A DNA stretch of 64,000 bases from Agromyces fucosus (lineage in GTDB: Bacteria > Actinomycetota > Actinomycetes > Actinomycetales > Microbacteriaceae): contig NZ_SDPO01000003.1 in the NCBI RefSeq assembly GCF_004134865.1, forward strand, positions 682,001-746,000, read 5' to 3'. The position numbers were made by a program, and so were the translations under genes. Below, piece after piece: positions 48,810-57,156 of the stretch (position 1 is the first letter of the stretch; every line of letters begins with the position of its first letter). Under the pieces are notes generated by a model, which saw nothing but the letters and a program-made list of their open reading frames with translations, had not been told where the DNA came from and searched no databases.

Positions 48810-49478
48810 ATGACCGCGCGTGAGGGGGCTTCGCCCGACGGCGAGTCCCCCGATCGCGTTTCGGGGGAGCGCGCTTCGCCCGACGGCGAGACCCACGAGT
48901 CCGTCGATCGCGTTTCGGGGGAGCGCGCTTCGCCCGACGGCGAGACCCACGAGACCACCGATCGCGTTTCGGGGGGCGGCGAGTCGACGGCCATGCCGAC
49001 GCCGCCTTTCCGGGCGCCGTCGGCTTCGGCCGATGAGTCGGCCGACGCTCTGGCGCCGACCGACCCGCTCGCCCCGTTCCAGCCGGCGGAGCCGACGTTC
49101 CGGGCCGAGCCGGCCGTGCGCGAGTTCGAGGTGCCGTTCGACACGGGTCAGCTGCAGTCGATCTCGACCGGCCAGCTCCTCATCGTGCACCGACCGGGCC
49201 TCGACACGGTCGAAGAGGCCGAGGAGCAGACGCAGCGGCGGGTGTACAGCTGGGTGGCTGCGGTCGTCGGCATCCTCGGCGCGGCGGCCTCGCTCTTCGT
49301 CGGCTGGATGCTGCCGCTCTCGATCGCCGCGATCGTGTTCGGCGTGCTCGGGCTCCGCCGCGAGGAGCACGGCCGCACGCTCGCCTTCGTCGGCATCGGC
49401 ACCGGGCTCGCCGGACTCGTGTTCTCGGCCGTCTGGATCGGCTACTACGCGATCGTCTTCGGGGCGCTCCCGCGCTGA
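48810..49478 (+). CDS. DUF4190-type membrane protein 3 with 18-residue repeats
   Basis: A 222-residue protein, third of the tandem set. GAGGGG just upstream overlaps the end of gene 2. Residues about 14-55 are 18-residue repeats (DRVSGERASPDGETHE plus two), then a Pro/Ala linker, a soluble segment with VPFDTGQLQSISTGQLLIVHRPG, and two membrane segments (AAVVGILGAAASLFVGWMLPLSIAAIVFGVLGL; LAFVGIGTGLAGLVFSAVWIGYYA). Less similar to genes 1-2 but with the same topology. Confidence 0.75.
   Translation: MTAREGASPDGESPDRVSGERASPDGETHESVDRVSGERASPDGETHETTDRVSGGGESTAMPTPPFRAPSASADESADALAPTDPLAPFQPAEPTFRAEPAVREFEVPFDTGQLQSISTGQLLIVHRPGLDTVEEAEEQTQRRVYSWVAAVVGILGAAASLFVGWMLPLSIAAIVFGVLGLRREEHGRTLAFVGIGTGLAGLVFSAVWIGYYAIVFGALPR
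48851..48976 (+). repeat. In-frame 54-bp tandem repeat (2.3 copies)
   Basis: Units start CGATCGCGTTTCGGGGG at 48851, 48905 and 48959, and each encodes 18 residues. A partial match (GCTTCGCCCGACGGCGAG) precedes the first unit. The 54-bp length keeps the frame. Confidence 0.9.
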
Positions 49479-49490
49479 TCCCGCGCGTCG

Positions 49491-50678
49491 TCAGATTCGC
49501 TCGACGAGCAGTGCGACGTGTCGACCGGCCTCTCGCGTCAGCACGATGGTCGCGGAGGCGGCGCCCTTCAGCTTCAGCCGTGTGCGGAGCTGCGCCGGGT
49601 CGACGTCGACGCCTCGCTTCTTGATCTCGAGCGTGCCGACACCACGTGCCGAGAGGGCCTGGCGCAACTGGCGTTCGTCGGCCGGCAGCCGTTCGAGCAC
49701 GCGGAATCCGCGAGCGAACGGCGAGTCGAACGCGGTGTCGGACGTCAGGTAGGCGATTCCCGAGCTCAGCATCCACGCGCGGTTCGCGCGCGCGAGGTCG
49801 CCGATCAGGCGAGCCCGGATCACCGCGCCGTCGGGCTCGTAGACGTATTCGCCGAGCGGCCCGACGGGAGCATCCTCGCTGTCGGCGTCGGCGGTCAGCT
49901 CCTGCGCGGCGTCGCCGCGGATGACGAGCGCGGCGCGGCGGATCCCTGGCCGGGCGACCGAGCCGAACCAGACCCCGAGCTCGACGAGATCGCCGTCGAC
50001 CGAGACCCACTGCGCCTCGGCCTCGGACGGGATCACGTCGCGGTCGGTACCCGGACCGAGCTTCACGCCGACGGGCATGCGCTCGCCGAGGCCGAAGGCG
50101 AAGTCGAGCGAGGGGGAGTAGGCCGAGGCATCCGCGAGCCTCGTCGTCGTGCCGCCGGCGGTGGTGCGCCTCGCCGGGTCGAGCCAGGCGCCGTCGATGC
50201 CGCCGAGGGCGACGTTCTCGGCCTGCTCGTGCAGCACGCGGACGTGGGAGAACGGCGTGAGGTTGTAGGCGGCGATCGCGGCGGTGACCTCGTCGGCCTC
50301 GGCCGCGGTGACCTCGAGGTCGATGGCGGCCATCGCCAGCGCATCGCCGCCGATGCCGCAACCGAGGTCGGCGACGTGGCGCACGCCGGCGCGGGAGAAT
50401 CGGCCGGCATGCAGGGCTGCGACCTTCAGTCGGGTGGCCTGCTCGAGCCCGGCCTCGGTGAAGAGCATGCGCGAGGCGAACGGGCCGAACTTCGCCTCGG
50501 CCTTCGCGCGGAGCTTCGCCTGGCTGAGCACGGCGGCGACGAGGGTCGGCGGGTGCCCCTGCTTGCGGAGGTCTGCGACGGTCTTGACGATGTCGGCCTT
50601 CGAGTCCCAGTCGGGCAGTCCGTCGAGCAGGGTGAGGCCCTCGGGGGAGAGCAGTTCGACGAGTTCGGCGCGATCCAC
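49491..50678 (-). CDS. Class I SAM-dependent methyltransferase with THUMP-like C-terminal domain
   Basis: A 395-residue protein. An N-terminal helical domain (1-95) is followed by a Rossmann domain with the SAM loop HVADLGCGIGGDALAMA (about 100-116), acidic AAEAD, and WLDPARRT as the substrate loop. The C-terminal part (about 320-395) fits the THUMP-like domain (GVGTLEIKKRGVDVDPAQLR). The family is thought to act on RNA; the target is not known. It converges on the DUF4190 set. Confidence 0.85.
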   Translation of the reverse strand: MDRAELVELLSPEGLTLLDGLPDWDSKADIVKTVADLRKQGHPPTLVAAVLSQAKLRAKAEAKFGPFASRMLFTEAGLEQATRLKVAALHAGRFSRAGVRHVADLGCGIGGDALAMAAIDLEVTAAEADEVTAAIAAYNLTPFSHVRVLHEQAENVALGGIDGAWLDPARRTTAGGTTTRLADASAYSPSLDFAFGLGERMPVGVKLGPGTDRDVIPSEAEAQWVSVDGDLVELGVWFGSVARPGIRRAALVIRGDAAQELTADADSEDAPVGPLGEYVYEPDGAVIRARLIGDLARANRAWMLSSGIAYLTSDTAFDSPFARGFRVLERLPADERQLRQALSARGVGTLEIKKRGVDVDPAQLRTRLKLKGAASATIVLTREAGRHVALLVERI

Positions 50679-50680
50679 CC

Positions 50681-50820
50681 GGCAACGCTAGCACCGCGGG
50701 CCCGACGGCACGGTGCGATGCGAATCCCCATCCCGGCGGCAACGCTAGCACCGCGGGCCCGACGGCACGGTGCGATACGAATCCCCACCCCGGCGGCAAC
50801 GCTAGCACCGCGAGCCCGAC
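50681..50820. repeat. Tandem 57-bp repeat upstream of the methyltransferase (2.4 copies)
   Basis: Units beginning GGCAACGCTAGCACCGCG start at 50681, 50738 and 50795; the third is cut short. Units 1 and 2 differ by only a few bases. The repeat lies in the 5' region of the reverse methyltransferase gene, so it may multiply promoter-like sequence (AGCGTTGCCGG on the reverse strand). Confidence 0.9.
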
Positions 50821-50850
50821 GCTCGGCTGCGGTGGAGCCGAGCGTCGGGC
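50814..50850 (+). terminator. Perfect 15-bp hairpin before groES
   Basis: GCCCGACGCTCGGCT (50814-50828) pairs fully with AGCCGAGCGTCGGGC (50836-50850), followed by TGTGTTT. It has the form of an intrinsic terminator on the forward strand and could shield groES from read-through. Confidence 0.6.
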
Positions 50851-50875
50851 TGTGTTTCGCCAGTGGCTGAACGGG

Positions 50876-50902
50876 CTGGCACTCACGTTGCACGAGTGCC
50901 AA
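50876..50902 (+). promoter_or_regulatory. CIRCE operator 1 (HrcA site)
   Basis: CTGGCACTC, nine bases, GAGTGCCAA: an inverted repeat matching the CIRCE consensus with GGC/GCC in place of AGC/GCT. It covers the -35 box of groES, so HrcA binding would block polymerase. Confidence 0.85.
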
Positions 50903-50916
50903 ATCGCGCCTAGACT
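50888..50916 (+). promoter_or_regulatory. groES promoter
   Basis: TTGCAC (50888-50893), 17 bases, TAGACT (50911-50916). Near-consensus sigma-A promoter between two CIRCE operators. Confidence 0.85.
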
Positions 50917-50920
50917 CGCC

Positions 50921-50947
50921 TTAGCACTCTCGCTCTGAGGCTGCTAA
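50921..50947 (+). promoter_or_regulatory. CIRCE operator 2 (HrcA site)
   Basis: TTAGCACTC, nine bases, GGCTGCTAA: left arm perfect, right arm with two changes from GAGTGCTAA. It covers the predicted transcription start. Confidence 0.85.
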
Positions 50948-50995
50948 CCAAGTCTTCGTCAAGACAGTTTTCTTCACAGAGAGAAGGGGTCAACC

Positions 50996-51292
50996 GTGTC
51001 GGTTTCCATCAAGCCGCTCGAGGATCGCATCGTCATCAAGCAGGTCGAGGCCGAGCAGACCACCGCATCCGGTCTGGTCATCCCCGACACCGCCAAGGAG
51101 AAGCCCCAGGAGGGCGAGGTCGTGGCAGTGGGCCCCGGCCGCATCGATGACAACGGCAACCGCGTCCCGCTCGACGTCGCAGTCGGCGACAAGGTGATCT
51201 ACTCGAAGTACGGCGGCACCGAGGTCAAGTTCGGCGGCGAGGACCTCCTCGTCCTGTCGGCTCGCGACGTGCTCGCAGTCGTCGTCCGCTGA
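50996..51292 (+). CDS. groES: Co-chaperonin GroES
   Basis: A 98-residue protein capping the GroEL chamber. GTG start after GAGAAGGGG. It begins [30 protein letters not shown] and has the mobile-loop and [28 protein letters not shown] end of the family. No groEL follows; an intrinsic terminator and rarD do, so chaperonin 60 must be encoded elsewhere. Heat control is expected through HrcA at the two CIRCE sites. Confidence 0.97.
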   Translation: MSVSIKPLEDRIVIKQVEAEQTTASGLVIPDTAKEKPQEGEVVAVGPGRIDDNGNRVPLDVAVGDKVIYSKYGGTEVKFGGEDLLVLSARDVLAVVVR

Positions 51293-51310
51293 CGCGCGAC
51301 ACGATCGATC

Positions 51311-51346
51311 CGAGGCCCGGACACCCCATGGGGTGCCCGGGCCTCG
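51311..51346 (+). terminator. Intrinsic terminator after groES
   Basis: CGAGGCCCGG and CCGGGCCTCG enclose ACACCCC/GGGGTG, giving a long, nearly perfect stem (one mismatch) around CCCCATGGGG, followed by TCGT. Confidence 0.8.
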
Positions 51347-51463
51347 TCGTATTCCGGGCCCCGAGCGCCGCGCCATCCGCTGCGTCGGGGAATATGCCCG
51401 CGCACCGCCGCGCCTCGACCCGGCAGGGCTGACCGGCCGCCGATCGCGGTCGGTGCTCGGGCG

Positions 51464-51469
51464 TAGTCT
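51464..51469 (+). promoter_or_regulatory. -10 box of a leaderless rarD transcript (TAGTCT)
   Basis: TAGTCT lies six bases before the GTG at 51476 and directly abuts an earlier GTG at 51470, which argues for 51476 as the start. Confidence 0.55.
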
Positions 51470-51475
51470 GTGCAG

Positions 51476-52432
51476 GTGTCATCCCGCTCCGAGACCCAGA
51501 TCCCCTCTGCGGCGAGTCCGCCGGACGGCGTCAGCCGCTCGGGGCTCGTCTACGCCATCGCCGCCTACGGGCTCTGGGGCTTCCTGCCGATCTACTTCAT
51601 CGCGCTGGCTCCCTCCGGCCCGGTCGAGATCGTGGCGTGGCGGGTGCTCTTCTCGCTCGTCTTCTGCGCCCTGCTCATCCTGGTGACGCGGGCCTGGCGT
51701 GCGCTCGCCGTGCTGCTCCGCGATCGGCGCATCGTGCTCACGATGGGCCTCGCGGGCGTGCTCATCTTCATCAACTGGCAGACCTACGTGTTCGCCGCGA
51801 CGACGAACCAGGTCGTCGAGGCGTCCCTCGGCTACTTCATCAACCCCATCGTCACGGTGTTCCTCGGCGTCTTCGTGCAGCGCGAGCGACTGAATCCGAC
51901 GCAATGGACCGCCGTCGGCATCTCGATCGTCGCGGTGATCGTGCTCGCCATCGGCTACGGGCAGCTGCCGTGGATCGCGCTCGTCCTGGCGTTCTCGTTC
52001 GGGTTCTACGGCCTCATCAAGAAGCGCGTCGGGCCCAAGGTCGATGCCGTCTCGGGCCTGACGCTCGAGACCGTCTGGCTGGCGCCGCTCGCGGTCGTGC
52101 AGCTCGTCTTCGTGGCGATGACGACCGGGCTCACGATCGGCACCGTCAGCGTGTGGCACACGCTCCTCCTGATCGGGCTCGGCGCGGTCACCGCGGTGCC
52201 CCTCCTGCTGTTCGCCGCGGCCTCGCGCCGGTTGCCGCTCATCTTCATGGGCTTCATCCAGTACTTCGCGCCGTTCATCCAGTTCCTCGTCGGGGTGCTC
52301 ATCCTGCAGGAGCCGATGCCGCCGGAGCGCTGGGTCGGATTCGGACTGGTGTGGCTCGCGCTCATCGTGCTGACGGTCGACCTCATCCGCGGCGTGCACG
52401 CCTCGCGCAGGGTGATCGCCGAGCCCGCCTGA
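51476..52432 (+). CDS. rarD: EamA-family transporter RarD
   Basis: A 318-residue membrane protein with ten hydrophobic segments in two EamA halves. GLVYAIAAYGLWGFLPIYFIAL near the N-terminus, NWQTYVFAATTNQVVEASLGYFINP and GFYGLIKKRV match RarD. Family members are presumed small-molecule exporters; the substrate is unknown. Start 51476 is favoured over 51470 by the spacing of the -10 box. Confidence 0.9.
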   Translation: MSSRSETQIPSAASPPDGVSRSGLVYAIAAYGLWGFLPIYFIALAPSGPVEIVAWRVLFSLVFCALLILVTRAWRALAVLLRDRRIVLTMGLAGVLIFINWQTYVFAATTNQVVEASLGYFINPIVTVFLGVFVQRERLNPTQWTAVGISIVAVIVLAIGYGQLPWIALVLAFSFGFYGLIKKRVGPKVDAVSGLTLETVWLAPLAVVQLVFVAMTTGLTIGTVSVWHTLLLIGLGAVTAVPLLLFAAASRRLPLIFMGFIQYFAPFIQFLVGVLILQEPMPPERWVGFGLVWLALIVLTVDLIRGVHASRRVIAEPA

Positions 52433-52696
52433 GGCGTCGTCGAGCCCTGCGAACGACGCGGCGACGCGGTCGGGCGAGCGGATGCCGCGTGCGCGCGATC
52501 CTCGCGTGAAAGCTCGCGTTTCCGCCGATTCCGTGCGTCGAACCCCGCCGAGGTGTCGGCAGGGTAACGATTGATGCGGTGTTACACGGTTGTGACCGCA
52601 GCGTCTTGTTTCCGCCATGGGCGCGGAATACTGTCAGACAACGGCGTCACCATGGCGCTGCATTGTGTACCAATTCCTTCAGTCCCAAGGAGCAAC

Positions 52697-53992
52697 ATGA
52701 GCGTATTCGCGAAGGCCACGGCCAAGCGTTCGGCTCGCGCAGCCTGGACGGGTCTCGCCATTGCCGGCGTCAGCACCCTTCTCCTGTCTGCGTGCGCGTC
52801 GGGCGGCACGCCGTCGACCGAGACGGAAGAGCCGGGCGACGACACCGCCGGCGACGCCCTGCCCATCGAGGCCGGTGACCGTGACCTGACCCTCAAGGTC
52901 GGCACGATCCTTCCCCAGAGCGGCACGCTCGCATTCCTCGGCCCGCCCGAGGAGGCCGGTGTGGGCCTTGGCGCACAGGAGGTCAACGACGCGGACTCCG
53001 GCTTGAGCATGGAGGTCGTCTACCGCGACTCCGGCGACACCACGACCGACATCGCCACCGTCTCCGTGACCGACCTGCTCTCGCAGGACGTCTCGGCGAT
53101 CATCGGTGCCGCGTCGTCGGGTGTCTCCTTCACCGTGATCGACCAGATCACCTCGGCGGGAGTCGTGCAGTTCTCCCCGGCGAACACCTCGCCCGACTTC
53201 ACCGAGTACGAAGACGCCGGCCTGTACTTCCGCACGGCGCCCTCCGACCTGCTCCAGGGCGAGGTGCTCGGCACCCAGATCGCCGACGACGGTCACTCGA
53301 CGCTCGGCCTGCTCGTGCTGAACGACCCCTACGGCACCGGCCTCGCGGCCGCGACCAAGGCGTCGTTCGAAGCAGCCGGTGGCGAAGTCGTCGCCGAAGA
53401 GCTCTTCAACACGGGCGACTCGAACTTCGACGCGCAGCTCTCGGCCATCTCGGCCTCGAACCCCGACGCCGTCGCAGTCATCACGTTCGACGAGGCGAAG
53501 GTCGTCGTGCCGGCGCTCGTCGGCTCGGGCTACCCCGGCGACCAGCTCTACTTCGTCGACGGCAACCTGTCCGACTACAGCGCGGACTTCGCGCCCGGCC
53601 TCATCGCCGGCTCGAAGGGCACGCTGCCCGGCCCGAAGCTCGAAGACGACTTCCGCGACCGACTCCTCGGAGTCGACCCGGACCTCGCCGACTTCAGCTA
53701 CGGCCCCGAGTCGTACGACGCAACGGTCCTCATCGCCCTCGCGGCGTACGCGGCGAACAGCACCGAGGGTGCCGACATCGCCAAGTACCTGCGTCAGGTG
53801 TCTGGCGGTTCGGGCGACGGCGAGAAGGTCACGACCTTCGAAGACGGCGCTGCGCTGCTCGCAGAGGGCAAGCAGATCGACTTCGACGGTGCTTCCGGTC
53901 CCATCACGCTCGACGAGCACGGTGACCCGACCGAGGCGACCATCGGCGTCTACGAGTACGGCGACGACAACAAGTACACCCGCATCAACTAG
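52697..53992 (+). CDS. livK: Branched-chain amino acid ABC transporter substrate-binding lipoprotein
   Basis: A 431-residue protein. ATG at 52697 after AAGGAGCAAC; longer readings upstream are leader. The signal peptide ends in the lipobox LLLSAC with Cys33 as lipidation site, so the protein is anchored outside the membrane. After a Thr/Glu/Asp linker comes a two-lobed periplasmic-binding domain (TLKVGTILPQSGTLAFLGPPEEAGVGLGAQEVN). It faces the permease/ATPase genes on the other strand. The ligand may be an amino acid or another small compound; the family is broad. Confidence 0.92.
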   Translation: MSVFAKATAKRSARAAWTGLAIAGVSTLLLSACASGGTPSTETEEPGDDTAGDALPIEAGDRDLTLKVGTILPQSGTLAFLGPPEEAGVGLGAQEVNDADSGLSMEVVYRDSGDTTTDIATVSVTDLLSQDVSAIIGAASSGVSFTVIDQITSAGVVQFSPANTSPDFTEYEDAGLYFRTAPSDLLQGEVLGTQIADDGHSTLGLLVLNDPYGTGLAAATKASFEAAGGEVVAEELFNTGDSNFDAQLSAISASNPDAVAVITFDEAKVVVPALVGSGYPGDQLYFVDGNLSDYSADFAPGLIAGSKGTLPGPKLEDDFRDRLLGVDPDLADFSYGPESYDATVLIALAAYAANSTEGADIAKYLRQVSGGSGDGEKVTTFEDGAALLAEGKQIDFDGASGPITLDEHGDPTEATIGVYEYGDDNKYTRIN

Positions 53993-54007
53993 TACGGGTA
54001 CAACGTG

Positions 54008-54040
54008 AGCGGGTCCCGGCTTCGGCCGGGGCCCGCTTTC
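54008..54040 (+). terminator. Intrinsic terminator after livK
   Basis: 13-bp stem (54008-54020 with 54025-54037, one G-T pair) with a TTCG loop, followed by TTTC. Same architecture as the tuf terminator. Confidence 0.85.
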
Positions 54041-54450
54041 GCATGCCCGGAGCCCGGCGCCCTGAACGGCCGTGCCGTCGCGAGTCGACGCAACCCACCA
54101 AGCCGAGTCGCCGCCGGACTCGGACGCGCGACACGCCGTCGTGTCACGGCGTGCCGGCGATGTTCGTCCTGCGACCCGGCGAAGCGCTCGCGCTCGCGCC
54201 CGCTGTCTCGTGCGTCGGTCGATCACTGCGGCATTCGCGAAGGCTCGTCGAGGCCTCGACCGGCGTGAACGGCCGCAGGCGGGCGACAGCGGGACGCTGT
54301 GGCCTGCGCCGAGTATCCCGCCGCTGACGGCGTCGAGCGGCACTCAGGCGGGCTCACGGCGCCGGCAGCAGGACACCGGCGGCAGGGCCGAGCACCTCGA
54401 TGGCGTGATCGGGCGAGCGGCGGCGCGACCGCAGGGCGCGGCGGGCAGCG
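54041..54450. other. Gene-free GC-rich stretch
   Basis: About 410 bases between the livK terminator and the livF terminator. I see no convincing coding frame, ribosome site, tRNA or repeat; the short open frames here are Arg/Pro-rich by-products of GC content. It could be a decayed gene. Confidence 0.5.
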
Positions 54451-54484
54451 AAGAGGGGCGGATGCCGCAGCATCCGCCCCTCTT
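54451..54484 (-). terminator. Intrinsic terminator of the livHMGF operon
   Basis: Perfect 15-bp stem (AAGAGGGGCGGATGC with its complement) around CGCA. It sits 19 bases beyond the livF stop on the reverse strand. Confidence 0.8.
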
Positions 54485-54502
54485 GTCGTACCGGTGTGCC
54501 GG

Positions 54503-55270
54503 TCAGTCCTGCCCGAGCGTGCCCAGGTAGAGGCCGATGACCTTCGGATCGTTCAGCAGGTCGCGGCCAGTGCCCGTGTAGGCGTCGCGGCCCTGGTCGA
54601 GCACGTACCCGCGGTCGCAGATCTGCAGGCAGCGCCGGGCGTTCTGCTCGACCATGATGGTCGTGACGCCGGCGCGGTTGATCTCCTTGACGCGCAGGAA
54701 CGCCTCGTCTTGACGCACCGGCGACAGGCCGGCGCTCGGCTCGTCGAGGAGCAGCACGTGCGGGCCCATCATGAGCGCACGCGACATGGCGACCATCTGA
54801 CGTTCACCGCCCGACAGCGAGCCGGCGCGCTGGCCGAGCCGCTTGCCGAGTTCGGGGAAGATCTCGGTCACGAACTCGAGTCGCTCCTTCAACCCCTTGG
54901 GCTTCTGGAACAGGCCCATCTCGAGGTTCTCCTGGATGGTGAGCGACGGGAACACGTTGTTCGTCTGCGGCACGAAGCCCACGCCCTTGGCGACGAGCTT
55001 GTTCGCCTTCAGGTTCGTGATCTCCTCGCCGTTCAGGCGGATCTGCCCCTCGCGCACCTTCACGAGTCCGAAGATGGACTTGAGGAGCGTCGACTTGCCG
55101 GCACCGTTCGGGCCGATGATGCCGATGAGCTCACCCTGTCGCGCCACCAGCGAGCACGAGTTCAGGATGTTGACTCCCGGCAGGTAGCCAGCGGTGACGG
55201 CGTCGACCGCGACGACCTCGTCGCCGACGGGTTCGATCACCGCGCTCGCGGCGGATTCACTGTTCGTCAT
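54503..55270 (-). CDS. livF: Branched-chain amino acid ABC transporter ATPase LivF
   Basis: A 255-residue ATPase. ATG at 55270 gives MTNSESAASAVIEP, then GIIGPNGAGKSTLLKSIFGL (Walker A), LSGGERQMVAMSRALMMGPHVLLLDEPSAGLSP (signature and Walker B). FVPQTNNVFPSLTIQENLEMG is the LivF-type Q-loop region. It overlaps livG by 14 bases and is the last gene of the operon. Confidence 0.95.
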   Translation of the reverse strand: MTNSESAASAVIEPVGDEVVAVDAVTAGYLPGVNILNSCSLVARQGELIGIIGPNGAGKSTLLKSIFGLVKVREGQIRLNGEEITNLKANKLVAKGVGFVPQTNNVFPSLTIQENLEMGLFQKPKGLKERLEFVTEIFPELGKRLGQRAGSLSGGERQMVAMSRALMMGPHVLLLDEPSAGLSPVRQDEAFLRVKEINRAGVTTIMVEQNARRCLQICDRGYVLDQGRDAYTGTGRDLLNDPKVIGLYLGTLGQD

Positions 55271-56171
55271 CGATGAGCTCCTTGATGGCTTCGACGTTCT
55301 CGGTCTCGGTGGCACCGAGATCGGTGTCGTGGTGCGCGCCGAGGTAGGCGTCGATCACGGCGGGGTTCTCCATGACGGTGTGCGGATCGCCCTCCGCCAC
55401 GATGCGCCCCTCGGCCATGACCACGACCCAGTCGGCGATGTGGCGGACCATGTGCATGTCGTGCTCGACGAACAGCACCGTCATGCCCTGCGACTTCAGG
55501 TCGAGGATGTGGTCGAGCAGCGACTGCGTGAGCGCCGGGTTCACACCGGCCATCGGCTCGTCGAGCATCACGAGCGTCGGGTCGCTCATGAGGGCCCGAG
55601 CCATCTCGAGCAGCTTGCGCTGCCCGCCCGAGAGGCTCGCCGCGTAGTCGGTCTGCTTCGCGTCGAGCTTGAACCGCGTGAGCAGCTCGACCGCCTTCGC
55701 CTCGATCTCCTCCTCCTGCTTGCGCCAGATGAACGGGAAGACCGCGCGGAAGAGGTTCTCTCCGCTCTGGCCCTTCGCGCCGAGCTTCATGTTGTCGAGC
55801 ACGCTGAGCAGGCCCAGTGCCTTCGTCAACTGGAAGGTGCGGATGAGGCCCATGCGAGCCACTCGATAGGCGGGCACATGCGCGAGCGAGCGCCCCTCGA
55901 ACTCCCACTTGCCGGTGTCGGGCTTGTCGAAGCCCGTGAGCAGGTTGAAGAACGTGGTCTTGCCGGCGCCGTTCGGGCCGATGAGGGCCGTGATCGCACC
56001 GCGGGGGATCTCGACGTGGTCGACGTCGACCGCTTTCAGGCCGCCGAACGTGCGGGTGACCCCGTCGGCGATGAGGATCGGGTCGACCTTGCGGCATCCC
56101 GGTTCTGCTTCGCCGATGTGGAGGCCGGTGGTCTTCACCGGCTTGGACGTGGGAGTGACATCACTTGACAA
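55257..56171 (-). CDS. livG: Branched-chain amino acid ABC transporter ATPase LivG
   Basis: A 304-residue ATPase. The only in-frame start consistent with the family is TTG at 56171, with AAGGAG seven bases upstream inside the livM end; the ATG nearby is in another frame. A 30-residue lead precedes the ATPase: ALIGPNGAGKTTFFNLLTGF (Walker A), RTFQLTKALGLLSVLDNMKLG (Q-loop), LSGGQRKLLEMARALMSDPTLVMLDEPMAGVNP. The C-terminal 20 residues are an acidic extension. Confidence 0.94.
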   Translation of the reverse strand: MSSDVTPTSKPVKTTGLHIGEAEPGCRKVDPILIADGVTRTFGGLKAVDVDHVEIPRGAITALIGPNGAGKTTFFNLLTGFDKPDTGKWEFEGRSLAHVPAYRVARMGLIRTFQLTKALGLLSVLDNMKLGAKGQSGENLFRAVFPFIWRKQEEEIEAKAVELLTRFKLDAKQTDYAASLSGGQRKLLEMARALMSDPTLVMLDEPMAGVNPALTQSLLDHILDLKSQGMTVLFVEHDMHMVRHIADWVVVMAEGRIVAEGDPHTVMENPAVIDAYLGAHHDTDLGATETENVEAIKELIDDEQ

Positions 56172-57144
56172 AGGCCAGCTCCTTCTTGTTTCCGAAGATG
56201 CCCTGAGGCCTGAAGATCACGATCAGCATGATCGCGATTCCGACGAGGATGAACCGGAGCTGTCCGGCCTGCACCTGCGTCATGAACGGGAGCCAGCCCG
56301 CCTCCACTGCACGGGAGATGAAGCCCGAGAAGAAGGAGAGCAGCACCCAGAAGATCATCGAGCCGATGATGGGCCCGAGGATCGTGGCGGCCCCGCCGAG
56401 GAGCAGGATCGCGTAGACGAAGAAGGTGAGCGACGTCTGGTAGTTCGCCGGCACGACCGCTCGAGGCAGGATGAAGATCATTCCGGCGAGGGTGCCGTAG
56501 ACACCACCGAGGATGAGGCTCTGCATCTTGTACGAGTAGACGTTCTTGCCCAGGGCGCGAACCGCGTCCTCATCTTCGCGGATGCCCTTGATGACGCGGC
56601 CCCAGGGGCTGCGCATGATGAGCCAGGTGAGCAGTGCCAGGAGCACCACGACGGTCCATCCGACGATCCGCAGCCACCAGTCGTACTCGTTGTACTGGAA
56701 CGGGCCGAAGCCGTAGGTGCCCTTCGGAATCGGGTTCAGGGCCGCGAAGCTGCCCTTGTAGCCGTTGAGGCCCTGCGCCGAGCCGGTGATGGCCTCGAAC
56801 GTGTTCGTCGTGAAGACGAGCCGCAGGATCTCGGCGGCCGCGATCGTGACGATCGCCAGGTAGTCGGCACGGAGACGCAGGGTCGGGATGCCGAGGATCA
56901 GTGCGAACACGACGGAAGCGCCGATGCCGACGAGCACCGCGGCCCACACCGGCAGGTTGAAGGAGAGCACCGAGATGGCGTAACCGTACGCGCCGAGGGC
57001 CATGAAGCCCGCCTGCCCGAAGTTCAGCAGTCCCGTGTATCCGAAGTGGATCGCGAGGCCGAGGGCCGCCAGTGCGTATGCCGCGGTCGTGGGGCTGATG
57101 AGCTCCTGCGCCGCGTTGGAGAAGATCTGAATCCAGTCGATCAT
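56161..57144 (-). CDS. livM: Branched-chain amino acid ABC transporter permease LivM
   Basis: A 327-residue membrane protein with eight to ten segments and the LivM pattern: GLAIHFGYTGLLNFGQAGFMALGAYGYA, then IPTLRLRADYLAIVTIAAAEILR. The cytosolic EAA-type loop SPWGRVIKGIREDEDAVRALGKNVYSYK couples to the ATPases. Strong ribosome site AAGGAGGA. It ends with an overlap into livG. Confidence 0.95.
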   Translation of the reverse strand: MIDWIQIFSNAAQELISPTTAAYALAALGLAIHFGYTGLLNFGQAGFMALGAYGYAISVLSFNLPVWAAVLVGIGASVVFALILGIPTLRLRADYLAIVTIAAAEILRLVFTTNTFEAITGSAQGLNGYKGSFAALNPIPKGTYGFGPFQYNEYDWWLRIVGWTVVVLLALLTWLIMRSPWGRVIKGIREDEDAVRALGKNVYSYKMQSLILGGVYGTLAGMIFILPRAVVPANYQTSLTFFVYAILLLGGAATILGPIIGSMIFWVLLSFFSGFISRAVEAGWLPFMTQVQAGQLRFILVGIAIMLIVIFRPQGIFGNKKELAFVK

Positions 57145-57156
57145 GGTCGGTCCTCC

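Noticed and set aside
54041..54450. Small Arg-rich open frames after livK
   Set aside because: Composition follows GC content; no ribosome site or recognisable domain.
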